Program-made: the position numbers and the translations under genes | Notes under the pieces: generated by a model | Database searches by the model: none | What the model saw: the letters and a program-made list of their open reading frames with translations, nothing else | Told to the model about the DNA's origin: nothing | Assembly (NCBI RefSeq): GCF_011799805.1 | Contig: NZ_WXUB01000002.1 | Location: forward strand, 992,001-1,056,000 | DNA from: Maribellus sediminis | Lineage (GTDB): Bacteria > Bacteroidota > Bacteroidia > Bacteroidales > Prolixibacteraceae | Length of the DNA: 64,000 bases | Direction of reading: 5' to 3' | Shown here: piece after piece, positions 37,504 to 46,080 of the stretch | Position numbering within the stretch: position 1 is the stretch's first letter | Layout of the letters: every line of letters begins with the position of its first letter

Positions 37504-38046
37504 ATGAAAAAAGAATTTATTGTAACAGTATATTCCGAGAACCACATTGGTTTGCTGGCAAGAATTACGATAATGTTTACTCGTCGTAAAATAAATATCG
37601 AAAGTTTAACTGTATCAGAATCTGCTATTAAGGGTATTTTCAAATTCACCATTGTGATTCAGGAAACGGAAGCGCAAGTGAAAAAAGTTGTTGGTCAGCT
37701 CGAAAAACAGATCGATATTCTGAAAGCATTTTACCACACCAACGATGAAATGGTGTACCAGGAAATCGCGCTCTATAAAGTACCGATCGAGCCGATCTAC
37801 GAGAGCGACGATATTGAAAATATGGTTCGAAATGCAGGCGCTCGTATTCTGGAGATTACAAAAAACTATGTGGTGATCGAGAAAACAGGCCATAAAGAAG
37901 AAACTCAGGCCTTGTTCGAAGAGCTCAATAAGTTTAAGGTAATGCAGTTTATCCGCTCTGGTCGTGTGGCCATCACCCGCGATCCGATCGAACGCCTTTC
38001 AGAGTTCCTGAAAGAAAGAGATGCCTTACTGGATAGCATGGACTAA
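37504..38046 (+). CDS. ilvN: Acetolactate synthase small (regulatory) subunit
   Basis: 180 residues with an N-terminal ACT domain (residues about 3-75: FIVTVYSENHIGLLARITIMFTRRKINIESLTV) and a C-terminal ALS_ss_C domain (to about 165). It binds valine or isoleucine and confers feedback inhibition on the large subunit. Last gene of the operon: a terminator follows at 38071-38100, and ilvC, which often accompanies these genes in Bacteroidota, is not in the window. Confidence 0.95.
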   Translation: MKKEFIVTVYSENHIGLLARITIMFTRRKINIESLTVSESAIKGIFKFTIVIQETEAQVKKVVGQLEKQIDILKAFYHTNDEMVYQEIALYKVPIEPIYESDDIENMVRNAGARILEITKNYVVIEKTGHKEETQALFEELNKFKVMQFIRSGRVAITRDPIERLSEFLKERDALLDSMD

Positions 38047-38070
38047 TCCAATTCAGATATTACATAAATG

Positions 38071-38100
38071 AGCCTGTTTCGCATTTGAAACAGGCTTTTT
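38071..38100 (+). terminator. Terminator of the ilv operon
   Basis: A perfect 10-bp stem between AGCCTGTTTC (38071-38080) and GAAACAGGCT (38087-38096), 6-nt loop, followed by TTTT. It lies 24 nt after ilvN. Confidence 0.92.
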
Positions 38101-38132
38101 AGTTTTTCAAAAAAATGTATGTAAATTGAAAC

Positions 38133-38477
38133 ATGAACGCAGTAGATCAATACATCGCAGGGTTTCCTGTCAATATTCAGCAACTCCTGAAAGAAATGAG
38201 AAAGCTTATTTTAGAAACAGCACCCGATGCTGTTGAAAGTATTTCGTATGGAATGTCAGCTTACAAACTAAACGGAAAACCACTGGTGTATTTTGCGGGC
38301 TATAAAAATCACATAGGTTTTTATGCCACCCCCAGTGGTCATAACGAATTTGCAAAAGAGCTTGCCGGTTACAAACAGGGAAAAGGTTCAGTGCAGTTCC
38401 CGGTTTCCAATCCGCTTCCTGTCCACCTTATCAGAAGGATCGTAGAATTCAGAATAGCAGAAAATAAGGCACCATAA
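38133..38477 (+). CDS. DUF1801 (YdhG-like) protein
   Basis: 114-residue cytosolic protein. The pattern IQQLLKEMRKLILETAPDAVESISYGMSAYKLNGKPLVYFAGYKNHIGFYATP is characteristic of the DUF1801/YdhG family, sometimes called iron chaperone-like because of a frataxin-like fold. The function is not established. It stands alone after the ilv terminator. Confidence 0.88.
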   Translation: MNAVDQYIAGFPVNIQQLLKEMRKLILETAPDAVESISYGMSAYKLNGKPLVYFAGYKNHIGFYATPSGHNEFAKELAGYKQGKGSVQFPVSNPLPVHLIRRIVEFRIAENKAP

Positions 38478-38584
38478 GTTTGATGTTAATTATGTTTTGC
38501 TGATAAAACATAATGCAACAAGCTGAAGAACTCATTTATTTAGTTTTCGTACATTAGCACAGGAAACGGCAAACAAAGAAACAA

Positions 38585-40663
38585 ATGAAATTTGCTTACC
38601 AACTACTAACCTTTCTGCTGATGCTGGCGAGTCTGGCTCCTGTTCGCAGTTTTGCACAAATCCCGTTTCCCCTTCAGGATACCACCGTAGTAAACGATCC
38701 ACTCGAAGAAATTACCGTAACAGCTTTTCGTTCGCCATATAATGTTTTTAATACCCCTGCTCCCATCAACCTCGTTCTCAGCGAAAAACTCGAAAGTGGC
38801 GATGCACTTACTCCCGTTGATGCACTGAACCAAATTCCGGGTGTTTTAATGCACCATGGCACGCTGAACACTAACCGGCTGACCATTCGCGGGATTGGTT
38901 CGAGAACACCTTACGGCACCAATAAAATCAAGGCCTATTTTGGAGAGATTCCGCTAACTGCAGGCGATGGTGAAACCACGCTCGAAGACCTCGAAAACAC
39001 GGCCATTAAACGTATTGAGGTAATTAAAGGTCCAGCTTCAAGCCTCTACGGTGCCGGTCTTGCAGGTGTCATTCTTTTTCACCCTAAAACGGTCGTTAAA
39101 AATTTTGTACAAAACCGAAGTACGGTGGCTTCATTCGGAACGTTTAAAAACACTTTGTCGGCCGGCGTTAACAGCGGAAAGTACAAGGTATTTGCGCTGG
39201 GTTCGTACCTCAACAGCGATGGCTACCGCGACAATAACAACACCAAACGTGGCAATCTCTTGCTAAATAATACCTATTCAATTTCAGAAAAAACCAATCT
39301 GCAGGTTTTGCTGAATACCACCAGCATGAAGGCTTTCATTCCGAGTTCGCTCGATAAGGAAACATTTGATAACGATCCGAGCAGTGCAGCGGCAAACTGG
39401 CAAGGTGTAAATGGATATGAACAATATTCGAAAGCCCAAATGGGTGTTTCGCTGAACCGATTTACTACCAACGACGGGAAAATTTCGGTTTCGGTAGTCG
39501 GCAGTTTAAAAAAGCTGGAAGAGAAGCGACCGTTCAACTTCCTGGAAGAATCGTCGGATTATCTGGCATGGCGTGCCGAAGCCCAGAAAATACTGGAGTC
39601 AGACAATTCTCGTTTTGTATTTACCACCGGTTTTGAGATGTTCCGTGAAAATTACGACTGGAGTACATCGGACAACGACAATGGCAGCCTGATTTCGGAC
39701 AATAACGAGAAACGCCAGTACGAAAACCTGTTCGTTCAAATGGAGGCAAATTTTAAGGAAAAAGTGTTTTTCTCAACAGGTGTTAACGGCAACCTCACCC
39801 GCTTCGATTACAAAGACCACTATACCGATAACGGAGACCAATCAGGAGAGCGTAGTTACAAACCGGTAATTTCGCCGCGAATTGGAATGAATGTGCTCTT
39901 ATCGCGAAATACTTCTGTTTTCTGGAATGTTAGTCACGGTTTCTCAACACCATCCTTTCAGGAAACCTTGCTTCCCGAAGGCGAAGTAAATCCGGATATA
40001 AAGCCCGAAACAGGCTGGAACTTTGAAGCCGGAATACGTTCAATAATCGCAAAACGACTACAGCTGTCGGCAAGTTATTACCGCATTTACATCAAAGACC
40101 TGCTGGTTGCCCGCCGCACCGGAGAAGATGCCTACATCGGGGTTAACGCCGGTCGATCGCTACACCCCGGTTTTGAAGCTGAACTCGACTGGAGAGCTAT
40201 AACCTTAAATGGAAATACTTTGTTGTCGTTGGCAGCCAATGCCACTCTGGCGAACTATCATTTTCAGGATTTTGTTGATCTCGGCAAAGATTATTCAGGC
40301 AACCTGCTGCCCGGAACAGCCAAAGAAATGATGTCGGTTTCGGCACATTTTTATCCGAGTAAGAATTTCGATATAAAAGCCTGGTACCATTTTAATGGGG
40401 AAATGCCGGTGAACGATACCAACAGCGAATTCTCCGATGCCTTTGGAATCACTAATTTAGAAATGCAGTTTAAAGGAAGTATCGGTGAGTTTGAAATCGG
40501 GTTGAAAGGTGGTGTTCAGAATATTTTCGATATTCACTACGCATCGATGCTGGCGGTAAATGCTCCGTCGTTTAACGGTGTTCCGCCGCGCTATTATTAC
40601 CCCGGAAATCCGCGAAATTATTATGTTACCATAATAATAGGTCTGCTGGAAAATCAGCACTAA
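38585..40663 (+). CDS. TonB-dependent outer-membrane receptor (siderophore/metal type)
   Basis: 692 residues with a signal peptide ending SFAQ. There is a TonB-box-like region at about 40-50 (LEEITVTAFRSPYN), a plug domain (about 55-160: VDALNQIPGVLMH, RLTIRGIGSRTP, IEVIKGPASSLYGAGLAGVI) and a 22-strand-type barrel to the C-terminus. It has no carboxypeptidase-regulatory or STN domain and no SusD partner, so it belongs with classical receptors for iron complexes, cobalamin or similar. The ligand cannot be read from sequence. The nearest -7-like element is TACATTAG at 38550-38557, one base off consensus. Confidence 0.9.
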   Translation: MKFAYQLLTFLLMLASLAPVRSFAQIPFPLQDTTVVNDPLEEITVTAFRSPYNVFNTPAPINLVLSEKLESGDALTPVDALNQIPGVLMHHGTLNTNRLTIRGIGSRTPYGTNKIKAYFGEIPLTAGDGETTLEDLENTAIKRIEVIKGPASSLYGAGLAGVILFHPKTVVKNFVQNRSTVASFGTFKNTLSAGVNSGKYKVFALGSYLNSDGYRDNNNTKRGNLLLNNTYSISEKTNLQVLLNTTSMKAFIPSSLDKETFDNDPSSAAANWQGVNGYEQYSKAQMGVSLNRFTTNDGKISVSVVGSLKKLEEKRPFNFLEESSDYLAWRAEAQKILESDNSRFVFTTGFEMFRENYDWSTSDNDNGSLISDNNEKRQYENLFVQMEANFKEKVFFSTGVNGNLTRFDYKDHYTDNGDQSGERSYKPVISPRIGMNVLLSRNTSVFWNVSHGFSTPSFQETLLPEGEVNPDIKPETGWNFEAGIRSIIAKRLQLSASYYRIYIKDLLVARRTGEDAYIGVNAGRSLHPGFEAELDWRAITLNGNTLLSLAANATLANYHFQDFVDLGKDYSGNLLPGTAKEMMSVSAHFYPSKNFDIKAWYHFNGEMPVNDTNSEFSDAFGITNLEMQFKGSIGEFEIGLKGGVQNIFDIHYASMLAVNAPSFNGVPPRYYYPGNPRNYYVTIIIGLLENQH

Positions 40664-40749
40664 TTACTTTGCCTGTTATAAGGAAACAATTAACACCTTT
40701 ATACTTACTTTGTAATTCGCAGAACACATATCTTAAATAACAACACTTT

Positions 40750-41091
40750 ATGTCGAGCAAAAAAGAACAAAAGGAAGCCTACAAGCAAATGAAATTCCAG
40801 ATGGGTGTTTTTCAGATCAGGAATCTGACCAACAATAAAATACTGATCGACAACAGCACAGATATTCATTCGAAATGGAACCGACACAAAATGGAATTGC
40901 GCTTTGGAAATCATAAAAACCAGGCATTACAACACGACTGGAATGCAAACGGAGAAACCAATTTTGCACTTGAAATTCTTGCTGAATTAAAAGAAAACGA
41001 GGAACAAAACGTAAATTATCAACGGGAATTGAAAGCCTTGCAAAAACAAACGATTGAGGCGCTGAACATCCCTGAAGAGTTGAAATACTAA
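40750..41091 (+). CDS. Degenerate GIY-YIG-family protein, probably non-catalytic
   Basis: 113-residue basic protein resembling a small GIY-YIG family found in Bacteroidota. The fold's first two strands can be read as MGVFQIRNLTNNKILIDNSTDI, but the signature tyrosines are replaced: GVF stands for GIY and LID for YIG. The helix KWNRHKMELRFGNHKNQALQHDWN follows as expected, and a Glu-rich C-terminus matches the usual metal-Glu helix region. The lost tyrosines suggest it binds nucleic acid without cutting it (inference). It ends 7 nt from the convergent GntR gene. Confidence 0.7.
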   Translation: MSSKKEQKEAYKQMKFQMGVFQIRNLTNNKILIDNSTDIHSKWNRHKMELRFGNHKNQALQHDWNANGETNFALEILAELKENEEQNVNYQRELKALQKQTIEALNIPEELKY

Positions 41092-41098
41092 ACTTCGC

Positions 41099-42112
41099 TT
41101 AAAGCGACTTTCGCTGAATAAATTCAAACGGACTTTTAATTCTCCGAAAATCATTATCAAGGATCATACGGGCAACAGTTCGTCCGATTTCGTCGTGGTT
41201 TGTAGTAATGGTGGTTATTCCATCCTCGAGAATTTCCTTCACCGGATTGTCGTTATAAGCCACTACCCCAACATCCTTACCTGTTTTCCAGTTTCGCTCC
41301 CGGCAGATTTTTATAAAACGGTACAGGTCGTCGTCGGAAACCAAAACATAGGCCTGGCTTTTCTTTAAGTCCTCATCGGCAAACTGATGGATCACCGAAA
41401 ATTCAAGATTATTCACCTGACAGAAAATATGAAATCCGCGTATGATGTTTTTTGAATAGTACTCGTTTTGCGGAAAAACCAGGTTAATATTTTTATACTT
41501 TCTAATCAAGGGAAGCGCTTTCCCAAGGGCTGTTTGAATGTCTTTTTCAAATTCCTGATACACCACCGGGTAATCATTCAGTACATCCAGGTTCCGGTCG
41601 ATCAGCAGGACCTTCTTTTTAGGAATACGTCGAATCACTTCTGCAGCACGGTCATTCTCGTCGTTAAACTGAGGCAGGATCACAAAATAGTCGTATGCCG
41701 TCAGGTGATCGTTGATGATCTCTTCAAACTTATCGATGCTGTAGTTATAAATAAACACATCAACACCGGCTTTGCTGCCCATCGTTTCCACGAACGAATA
41801 ATAGATGTTACGTTTATAGTTGCTCAGCTTGTTAAAAACCAGGGCTACTTTTAGCTTTTTCTGAAGGTTCGCCTGGTTTACGTAATAACCCTTTCCCCGA
41901 ACCGACGAAAGTATCCCGTTTTTCCGCAGGTGTACATAGGCTTTTTCAACCGTATCGCGCGAAAGTAGCAACTCTTCACTCGTTTCGTTTATCGACGGAA
42001 CACGCTGGCCTTTTTTAAAGATCCCTGCCTCGATATCAGAAATGATCAACTCAACAACCTGCTTGTATTTTGGGATTTCGGATTCGTGATTTATACGCTC
42101 AATACTCGGCAT
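41099..42112 (-). CDS. GntR-type regulator with LacI-like sugar-sensing domain
   Basis: 337 residues. The GntR winged helix covers about 10-78 (PKYKQVVELIISDIEAGIFKKGQRVPSINETSEELLLSRDTVEKAYVHLRKNGIL), followed by a periplasmic-binding-protein-like effector domain (about 88-330; VALVFNKLS, FVILPQFND, DVGVVAYNDNPVKEIL) as in LacI repressors. Bacteroidota use this hybrid for monosaccharide pathways, but no sugar genes adjoin it. It lies 6 nt downstream of the OmpA-family gene on the same strand, so the two are probably co-transcribed. Confidence 0.88.
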   Translation of the reverse strand: MPSIERINHESEIPKYKQVVELIISDIEAGIFKKGQRVPSINETSEELLLSRDTVEKAYVHLRKNGILSSVRGKGYYVNQANLQKKLKVALVFNKLSNYKRNIYYSFVETMGSKAGVDVFIYNYSIDKFEEIINDHLTAYDYFVILPQFNDENDRAAEVIRRIPKKKVLLIDRNLDVLNDYPVVYQEFEKDIQTALGKALPLIRKYKNINLVFPQNEYYSKNIIRGFHIFCQVNNLEFSVIHQFADEDLKKSQAYVLVSDDDLYRFIKICRERNWKTGKDVGVVAYNDNPVKEILEDGITTITTNHDEIGRTVARMILDNDFRRIKSPFEFIQRKSL

Positions 42113-42118
42113 CGTGTT

Positions 42119-44026
42119 TTATTTTCCAATGATCTTGATGGTAGTTCTACGGTTTTGTTTTCGCCCATCGGCAGTTTCGTTACTTGCAATTGGCCGGGTG
42201 TCGCCATAACCTTCCGATTTAAGTCTACCTGCCTGAATCGCGTGTTCAACAAGGTAATCAACTACCGATTTTGCCCTGCGCTTCGAAAGTTCCAGGTTGC
42301 TTTCCGGATTACCCGAACTGTCGGTATGTCCCTGAATTTCAACTCTCAGCTCCGGATTTTTACCCAGGAATTCCACCAGTTTCTGCAATTCCGGTTCCGA
42401 CTGTGGCAAAATACGGAACGAATCGGTTTCGTAGTAAATATTGTACAACTCCATTTGCGCTCCAAGTTCTATCGGCTCCAACTCAATATTTAAAATGATT
42501 GGATCTGTGAGATCGTTGGCATTAGCGAGCTGCATCGACTGCGAGTAAAAAAGAAAACCATCCTCAGAAACATTAAAAGCATAATTGCGGCGAAGCGGCA
42601 AAGCCAGCATAACTTCGCCTTTTTCGTCGGCACGTTGGATACGGCTTTTTTCAAACTTCGAATTCAGGTTTACCAATTCAATATCGGCAGCGATAGGCGC
42701 GTGCGTTTTCCTGTTCGTAACCGTAGCTTTCACATAAGTAACCGGTTGCGGTTGCAATCCTCGGTCGAGGTTGAACGAAAAAATGTCGAGTCCACGATCA
42801 GCCTCCCGGGCAGATGAAAAATAAGCAACATCACCAATCGAACTGATAGTCAGTCCCATATCATCGCGGTAGGTATTTATTGGATAGCCCATATTTTTCA
42901 AATCCGTGATGTTTCCATCCTCATCAATCATGGCCGAATACAGGTCGAAACCTCCCATCCCCACATGCGAATCGGAAGCAAAATAAAAATTCTGGTTATT
43001 GGCATGAATAAAAGGTGAGATTTCGTCGCCTTCGGTATTTATCGATTCCAGGTTTTCGAGCTTTCCCCATTTCGGATTTCCGGCTTCTGAAAAACCAAGA
43101 AATTCAATGCGCCAGATATCTTTCTTTCCTTTTCCTCCGGGTCTGTTACTCGCGAAATACAGGTAATGATTATCTGACGACAAAGAAGGCTGGGCTTCCC
43201 ATGATCGCGTATTTAACGGTTCCCCTGCATTGCGAGGTGTAGTCCATTGTCCGTTTACAAAACGAGAAAAGAAAATATCGCAACTTCCATATCCTTCTTC
43301 ACGATTGCAGGCCGTAAAAAACATGATCTTTGAATCAGCCGACAAGGTTTGCGCCCCTTCGTTTTCGGGCGTGTTTACGTCGCTTATCGGTTCGGCTTCC
43401 CATTGCAGTGAATCGAGGTCGGCCATAAAAAAGTCTTCCTGAGGCCGCGTTACCGAGTCTTTCATCAAACGCGTAAAAACAAGGTGTTTCCCATCCAAAG
43501 TTGGTGTTGGCCAGTATTCATCGTTTGGGCTGTTAATGTTATCACCCAGGTTATTCGGCTCAAAATCAACCGGGTTGGCTATCGAATTTAAGGCAAATTT
43601 GCAGCTGGCTATTTTGCAGGCCAGTAAAAACTGCCGTTTCTCCGGGATGGTTTTATTCTCCTTGTATTTGTCGTAAAAACTCAGCGCTTCCGAGTACATT
43701 CCGAGTTTGTAAAAAGCCTCGCCTAAACGGAAATCGATCAGCGGATTGGTGCTGTTCTTTTGTGCCTTGGTCAGGTGACTGATTTCGAGCCGTGTAGAAT
43801 CCATATCCTTATACATTTCGGCCATCAGCAAATGGGTATTTGCATTATCGGGATCAAGCCTGAGAATATCCTCACAAATTTCTAACGACTTGCTGTAGTT
43901 ATCCGCTGAATACAAACTTCGTGCTTCTTCGAACAGCTTTTCAACGCGTTTGTTGTTCTGTGCGACTGCTGTTAGCGACAGGCCTAAAAAAACAACTACT
44001 GAGAATAAAAGCTTTGGGTATCTCAT
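42119..44026 (-). CDS. OmpA-family protein with TPR, propeller and CRD domains (PorE-like)
   Basis: 635 residues. Signal peptide ending AVAQ, then TPR repeats (about 25-135, LFEEARSLYSADNYSKSLEICEDILRLDPDN), a PD40-type propeller (about 150-415; PTLDGKHLVFTR, SADSKIMFFTA, SSDNHYLYFASNRPGGKG), a carboxypeptidase-regulatory-like domain (about 425-515) and a C-terminal OmpA domain (about 530-635) with the murein-binding HTDSSGN and LSKRRAKSV motifs. This is the domain order of the T9SS component PorE of Porphyromonas, but PorE is a lipoprotein and no lipobox is seen here. Many paralogues exist, so the T9SS role is possible rather than shown. Confidence 0.85.
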   Translation of the reverse strand: MRYPKLLFSVVVFLGLSLTAVAQNNKRVEKLFEEARSLYSADNYSKSLEICEDILRLDPDNANTHLLMAEMYKDMDSTRLEISHLTKAQKNSTNPLIDFRLGEAFYKLGMYSEALSFYDKYKENKTIPEKRQFLLACKIASCKFALNSIANPVDFEPNNLGDNINSPNDEYWPTPTLDGKHLVFTRLMKDSVTRPQEDFFMADLDSLQWEAEPISDVNTPENEGAQTLSADSKIMFFTACNREEGYGSCDIFFSRFVNGQWTTPRNAGEPLNTRSWEAQPSLSSDNHYLYFASNRPGGKGKKDIWRIEFLGFSEAGNPKWGKLENLESINTEGDEISPFIHANNQNFYFASDSHVGMGGFDLYSAMIDEDGNITDLKNMGYPINTYRDDMGLTISSIGDVAYFSSAREADRGLDIFSFNLDRGLQPQPVTYVKATVTNRKTHAPIAADIELVNLNSKFEKSRIQRADEKGEVMLALPLRRNYAFNVSEDGFLFYSQSMQLANANDLTDPIILNIELEPIELGAQMELYNIYYETDSFRILPQSEPELQKLVEFLGKNPELRVEIQGHTDSSGNPESNLELSKRRAKSVVDYLVEHAIQAGRLKSEGYGDTRPIASNETADGRKQNRRTTIKIIGK

Positions 44027-44225
44027 TACTAACTGGTTACAATTTTTAAATAAAAACTTCTTTTTAACTGCTATGGTATTTTTTCAAATTAATTTTTTTC
44101 CTATTTTGCCCTAAAATACAAATTAATATCTGAATCTAATTTTGAATAATGGGCTAATGAATCGAAGACCGCGCAAGCGGAAATTTGCTTCATCGAAAAA
44201 ATGAAAAGTCTTAGTTTTAAATGTG

Positions 44226-44405
44226 ATGAAAAAGAATGTAAAAAAGAGAGAATTCTCTGATCTTGACAGATTTGACAGGAAACACAAACGCGTTTCTTCA
44301 CCAAAAGAAAAAGGTTCTTCAAAGCACAGGTTTTCCATTTACGACGATTTTGAAGACGAAGATTTAACAGATAACTCATCAGAATACGACGACCTCGACG
44401 ACTAA
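44226..44405 (+). CDS. Small bipolar (basic-acidic) protein
   Basis: 59-residue ORF starting at ATG 44226. The N-terminal half is rich in Lys/Arg (MKKNVKKREF, RKHKRV) and the last 22 residues hold 12 Asp/Glu (for example YDDFEDEDL and EYDDLDD). No signal peptide or Cys. The charge segregation and sensible codon use make it a credible small cytosolic protein, maybe nucleic-acid or ribosome associated, but I do not recognise it. It is isolated between two minus-strand genes, with a 200-nt AT-rich gap before it. Confidence 0.5.
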   Translation: MKKNVKKREFSDLDRFDRKHKRVSSPKEKGSSKHRFSIYDDFEDEDLTDNSSEYDDLDD

Positions 44406-44448
44406 CATCTCATTATTACATACATTTCCCTGCATCGGCTAAACCTAA

Positions 44449-44943
44449 TTAGTTCTTATCGCTGTAGTAAAACGCTTCTTTCCCGGGGAAGTGGTAGCGG
44501 GCTTTTGCTATTTTCTCAGGAAATACGAAGTAGGATAATGTTGCGCTTGCACATTCCACTCCATAAGCGTTAAACAATGAAGCAGAGATTGTTGCAATAC
44601 GGCCATCTACCGATTCCAGTTTCCCGCGAACTGTAAGTTCGCCACCGGAGATCTGCACCGGTTTAAGGTACTTCACCTGCATTTCGCTGGTGACGCCCGT
44701 GGTTCCCAGTTTTAGCATGACTACCCAGCCACCGATCTCGTCGAGCAGAGTGGCCTGAATTCCGCCATGCAGCACGCCGATCCAGCCTTCATACATTTTT
44801 AAAGGGTCCCACTTGCTGATAATTTCATCACCATCTTCCCAAAACTCAAGTTGCAATCCCGATTCGTTGTAGGGCGAACAGGCGAAGCAATTGTAATCGC
44901 CTATGTTTTTGGGATCTTTCCAGGGATTTCTGATTTTTTGCAT
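44449..44943 (-). CDS. PaaI-family hotdog thioesterase
   Basis: 164 residues with a single hotdog domain at about 30-145. The motif VLHGGIQATLLDEIGGW carries the HGG-x6-D/E arrangement of PaaI/YbgC-like acyl-CoA thioesterases, followed by VKYLKPVQISGGELTV. The N-terminal FACSPYN motif is common in Bacteroidota members. It probably hydrolyses an acyl-CoA or aryl-CoA thioester in the cytosol; the substrate is unknown. A REP-like palindromic element lies just upstream. Confidence 0.85.
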   Translation of the reverse strand: MQKIRNPWKDPKNIGDYNCFACSPYNESGLQLEFWEDGDEIISKWDPLKMYEGWIGVLHGGIQATLLDEIGGWVVMLKLGTTGVTSEMQVKYLKPVQISGGELTVRGKLESVDGRIATISASLFNAYGVECASATLSYFVFPEKIAKARYHFPGKEAFYYSDKN

Positions 44944-44973
44944 ACTTAAATTAGCTTCTCTGTTGTTTCAATC

Positions 44974-45050
44974 ACCCCCTATCGTAACTTTGTTCCGATT
45001 GTCTCCGTCAGCTGACGGAGGACAGGAGCGCCGAAGAAGCGACAGGGGGT
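44974..45050. repeat. REP-like palindromic element
   Basis: Nested inverted repeats: outer arms ACCCCCTATCG (44974-44984) and CGACAGGGGGT (45040-45050), one mismatch, enclose an inner near-perfect palindrome at 45001-45023 containing CTCCGTCAGCTGACGGAG. It lies between the divergent upstream region of the thioesterase gene and the 3' end of the prohibitin gene. It is GC-rich against an AT-rich background, which is the usual look of a dispersed extragenic palindrome. Confidence 0.7.
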
Positions 45051-45075
45051 AAATCGAGGCACTCCTTCTTTTAAA

Positions 45076-45101
45076 TAAAAAGGCCGGTGTAAACCAGCCT
45101 T
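45076..45101 (-). terminator. Terminator of the prohibitin-like gene
   Basis: On the - strand AAGGCTGG (45101-45094) pairs with CCGGCCTT (45087-45080), one G-T wobble, followed by TTTATTT. It lies 20 nt past the stop of the prohibitin-like gene. Confidence 0.7.
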
Positions 45102-45121
45102 CTGTATTGTTCGGTCAAATA

Positions 45122-45940
45122 TTAGTTTCCTCCCAGTATCAATGGTAAACCATCTTCACCGCTGCCAATAACAATCACTTTTGTATTTGGCGATTCAGCC
45201 AGCGAAGTAGTTGCTTCAATACCACGTTGTTTCAGAATATTATCGGTCAAACTCGCATTGATAATACGGTTATAATTAGCAATACCTTCTGCTTCAATCC
45301 GGCGACGTTCGGCTTCAGCGGTTTCTTTTGTCAGACGGTATTCGTAAGCCAGCGATTCCTGTTCCTGCTGAAGTTTGTTTTCAATGGCGCCCTTAATTTG
45401 CGGCGGCAGATTAATCGAACGAATCAACAAAGCTTTCATTGCAATGTAGTTTTCGCCCAAAGTTTGTTTAGTTTCAGTAATTATGGCCTGTTCTACCTCT
45501 GCCCTTTTGGTTGAATAGATTTCTTCGGCAGTATAACGACCGGCTACCTGACGAACCGATGAGCGCACTTCGGGAATAACCAGTACGTTTACAAAATTCA
45601 CCCCAAACTGCTCGTGCAAATATCCGATTTTATCGTAACTCGGATTAAAACGAACGGTTACATCGGTATTTATCGACAGACCATTTTTATCGAGCACATC
45701 CATGGTTTCTTCACGCTGTTGTTCGCGAACACTGTAAACGTACATTTCGTTCCAGGGTGCAATCACGTGGAATCCTTCACCATAAATATTTTCCTTGTCC
45801 AGACCGGTGGTGTAGGGTCGGAAAATCACTCCGCGCTCACCAGCCTCGATGATCAGGAACATACGGCCACCAAAAAGCAGCAAAACGATTAAAGCGATAA
45901 CACCGATTATGATGTACGAAGACTTAAAATTGAATTTCAT
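45122..45940 (-). CDS. Prohibitin-family (SPFH) membrane protein
   Basis: 272 residues from ATG 45940; an upstream in-frame ATG at 45994 lies ahead of the -7 box at 45964-45971 and is rejected. One N-terminal membrane helix (IIIGVIALIVLLLFGG), then the SPFH/band 7 domain (about 25-200: AGERGVIFRPYTTGLDKENIYGEGFHVIAPWNEM, RSSVRQVAGRYTAEEIY) and a coiled-coil region (LAYEYRLTKETAEAERRRIEAEG). It likely forms large ring assemblies at the inner membrane that hold or regulate membrane proteases (family knowledge). Monocistronic. Confidence 0.92.
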   Translation of the reverse strand: MKFNFKSSYIIIGVIALIVLLLFGGRMFLIIEAGERGVIFRPYTTGLDKENIYGEGFHVIAPWNEMYVYSVREQQREETMDVLDKNGLSINTDVTVRFNPSYDKIGYLHEQFGVNFVNVLVIPEVRSSVRQVAGRYTAEEIYSTKRAEVEQAIITETKQTLGENYIAMKALLIRSINLPPQIKGAIENKLQQEQESLAYEYRLTKETAEAERRRIEAEGIANYNRIINASLTDNILKQRGIEATTSLAESPNTKVIVIGSGEDGLPLILGGN

Positions 45941-45963
45941 AGCATTGTATTTTGTTGTTTGCA

Positions 45964-45971
45964 CAAATGTA
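45964..45971 (-). promoter_or_regulatory. -7 promoter element of the prohibitin-like gene
   Basis: CAAATGTA on the + strand reads TACATTTG on the - strand, a perfect Bacteroidota -7 box 23 nt upstream of ATG 45940. No matching TTTG was found at the right distance. It decides the start codon choice. Confidence 0.5.
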
Positions 45972-46049
45972 CAAAGTTTAACGACTCCTTTCATGTTTCA
46001 TTATGATTAATTTGGAGTTTGGGCCTGAGTGATTTTGTGGAACATTCTT

Positions 46050-46057
46050 TATATTTG
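46050..46057 (+). promoter_or_regulatory. -7 promoter element of the exported amidotransferase gene
   Basis: TATATTTG, perfect TAnnTTTG, 23 nt before ATG 46081. TTTG boxes occur upstream (46018-46021 and 46034-46037) but neither is at the usual 19-21 nt spacing. Confidence 0.5.
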
Positions 46058-46080
46058 AAGGACTGTTAAAACCACTGTTT

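Noticed and set aside
42119-44026. Naming the OmpA-family gene porE
   Set aside because: The domain order matches, but the expected lipobox is missing and many paralogues share this architecture.
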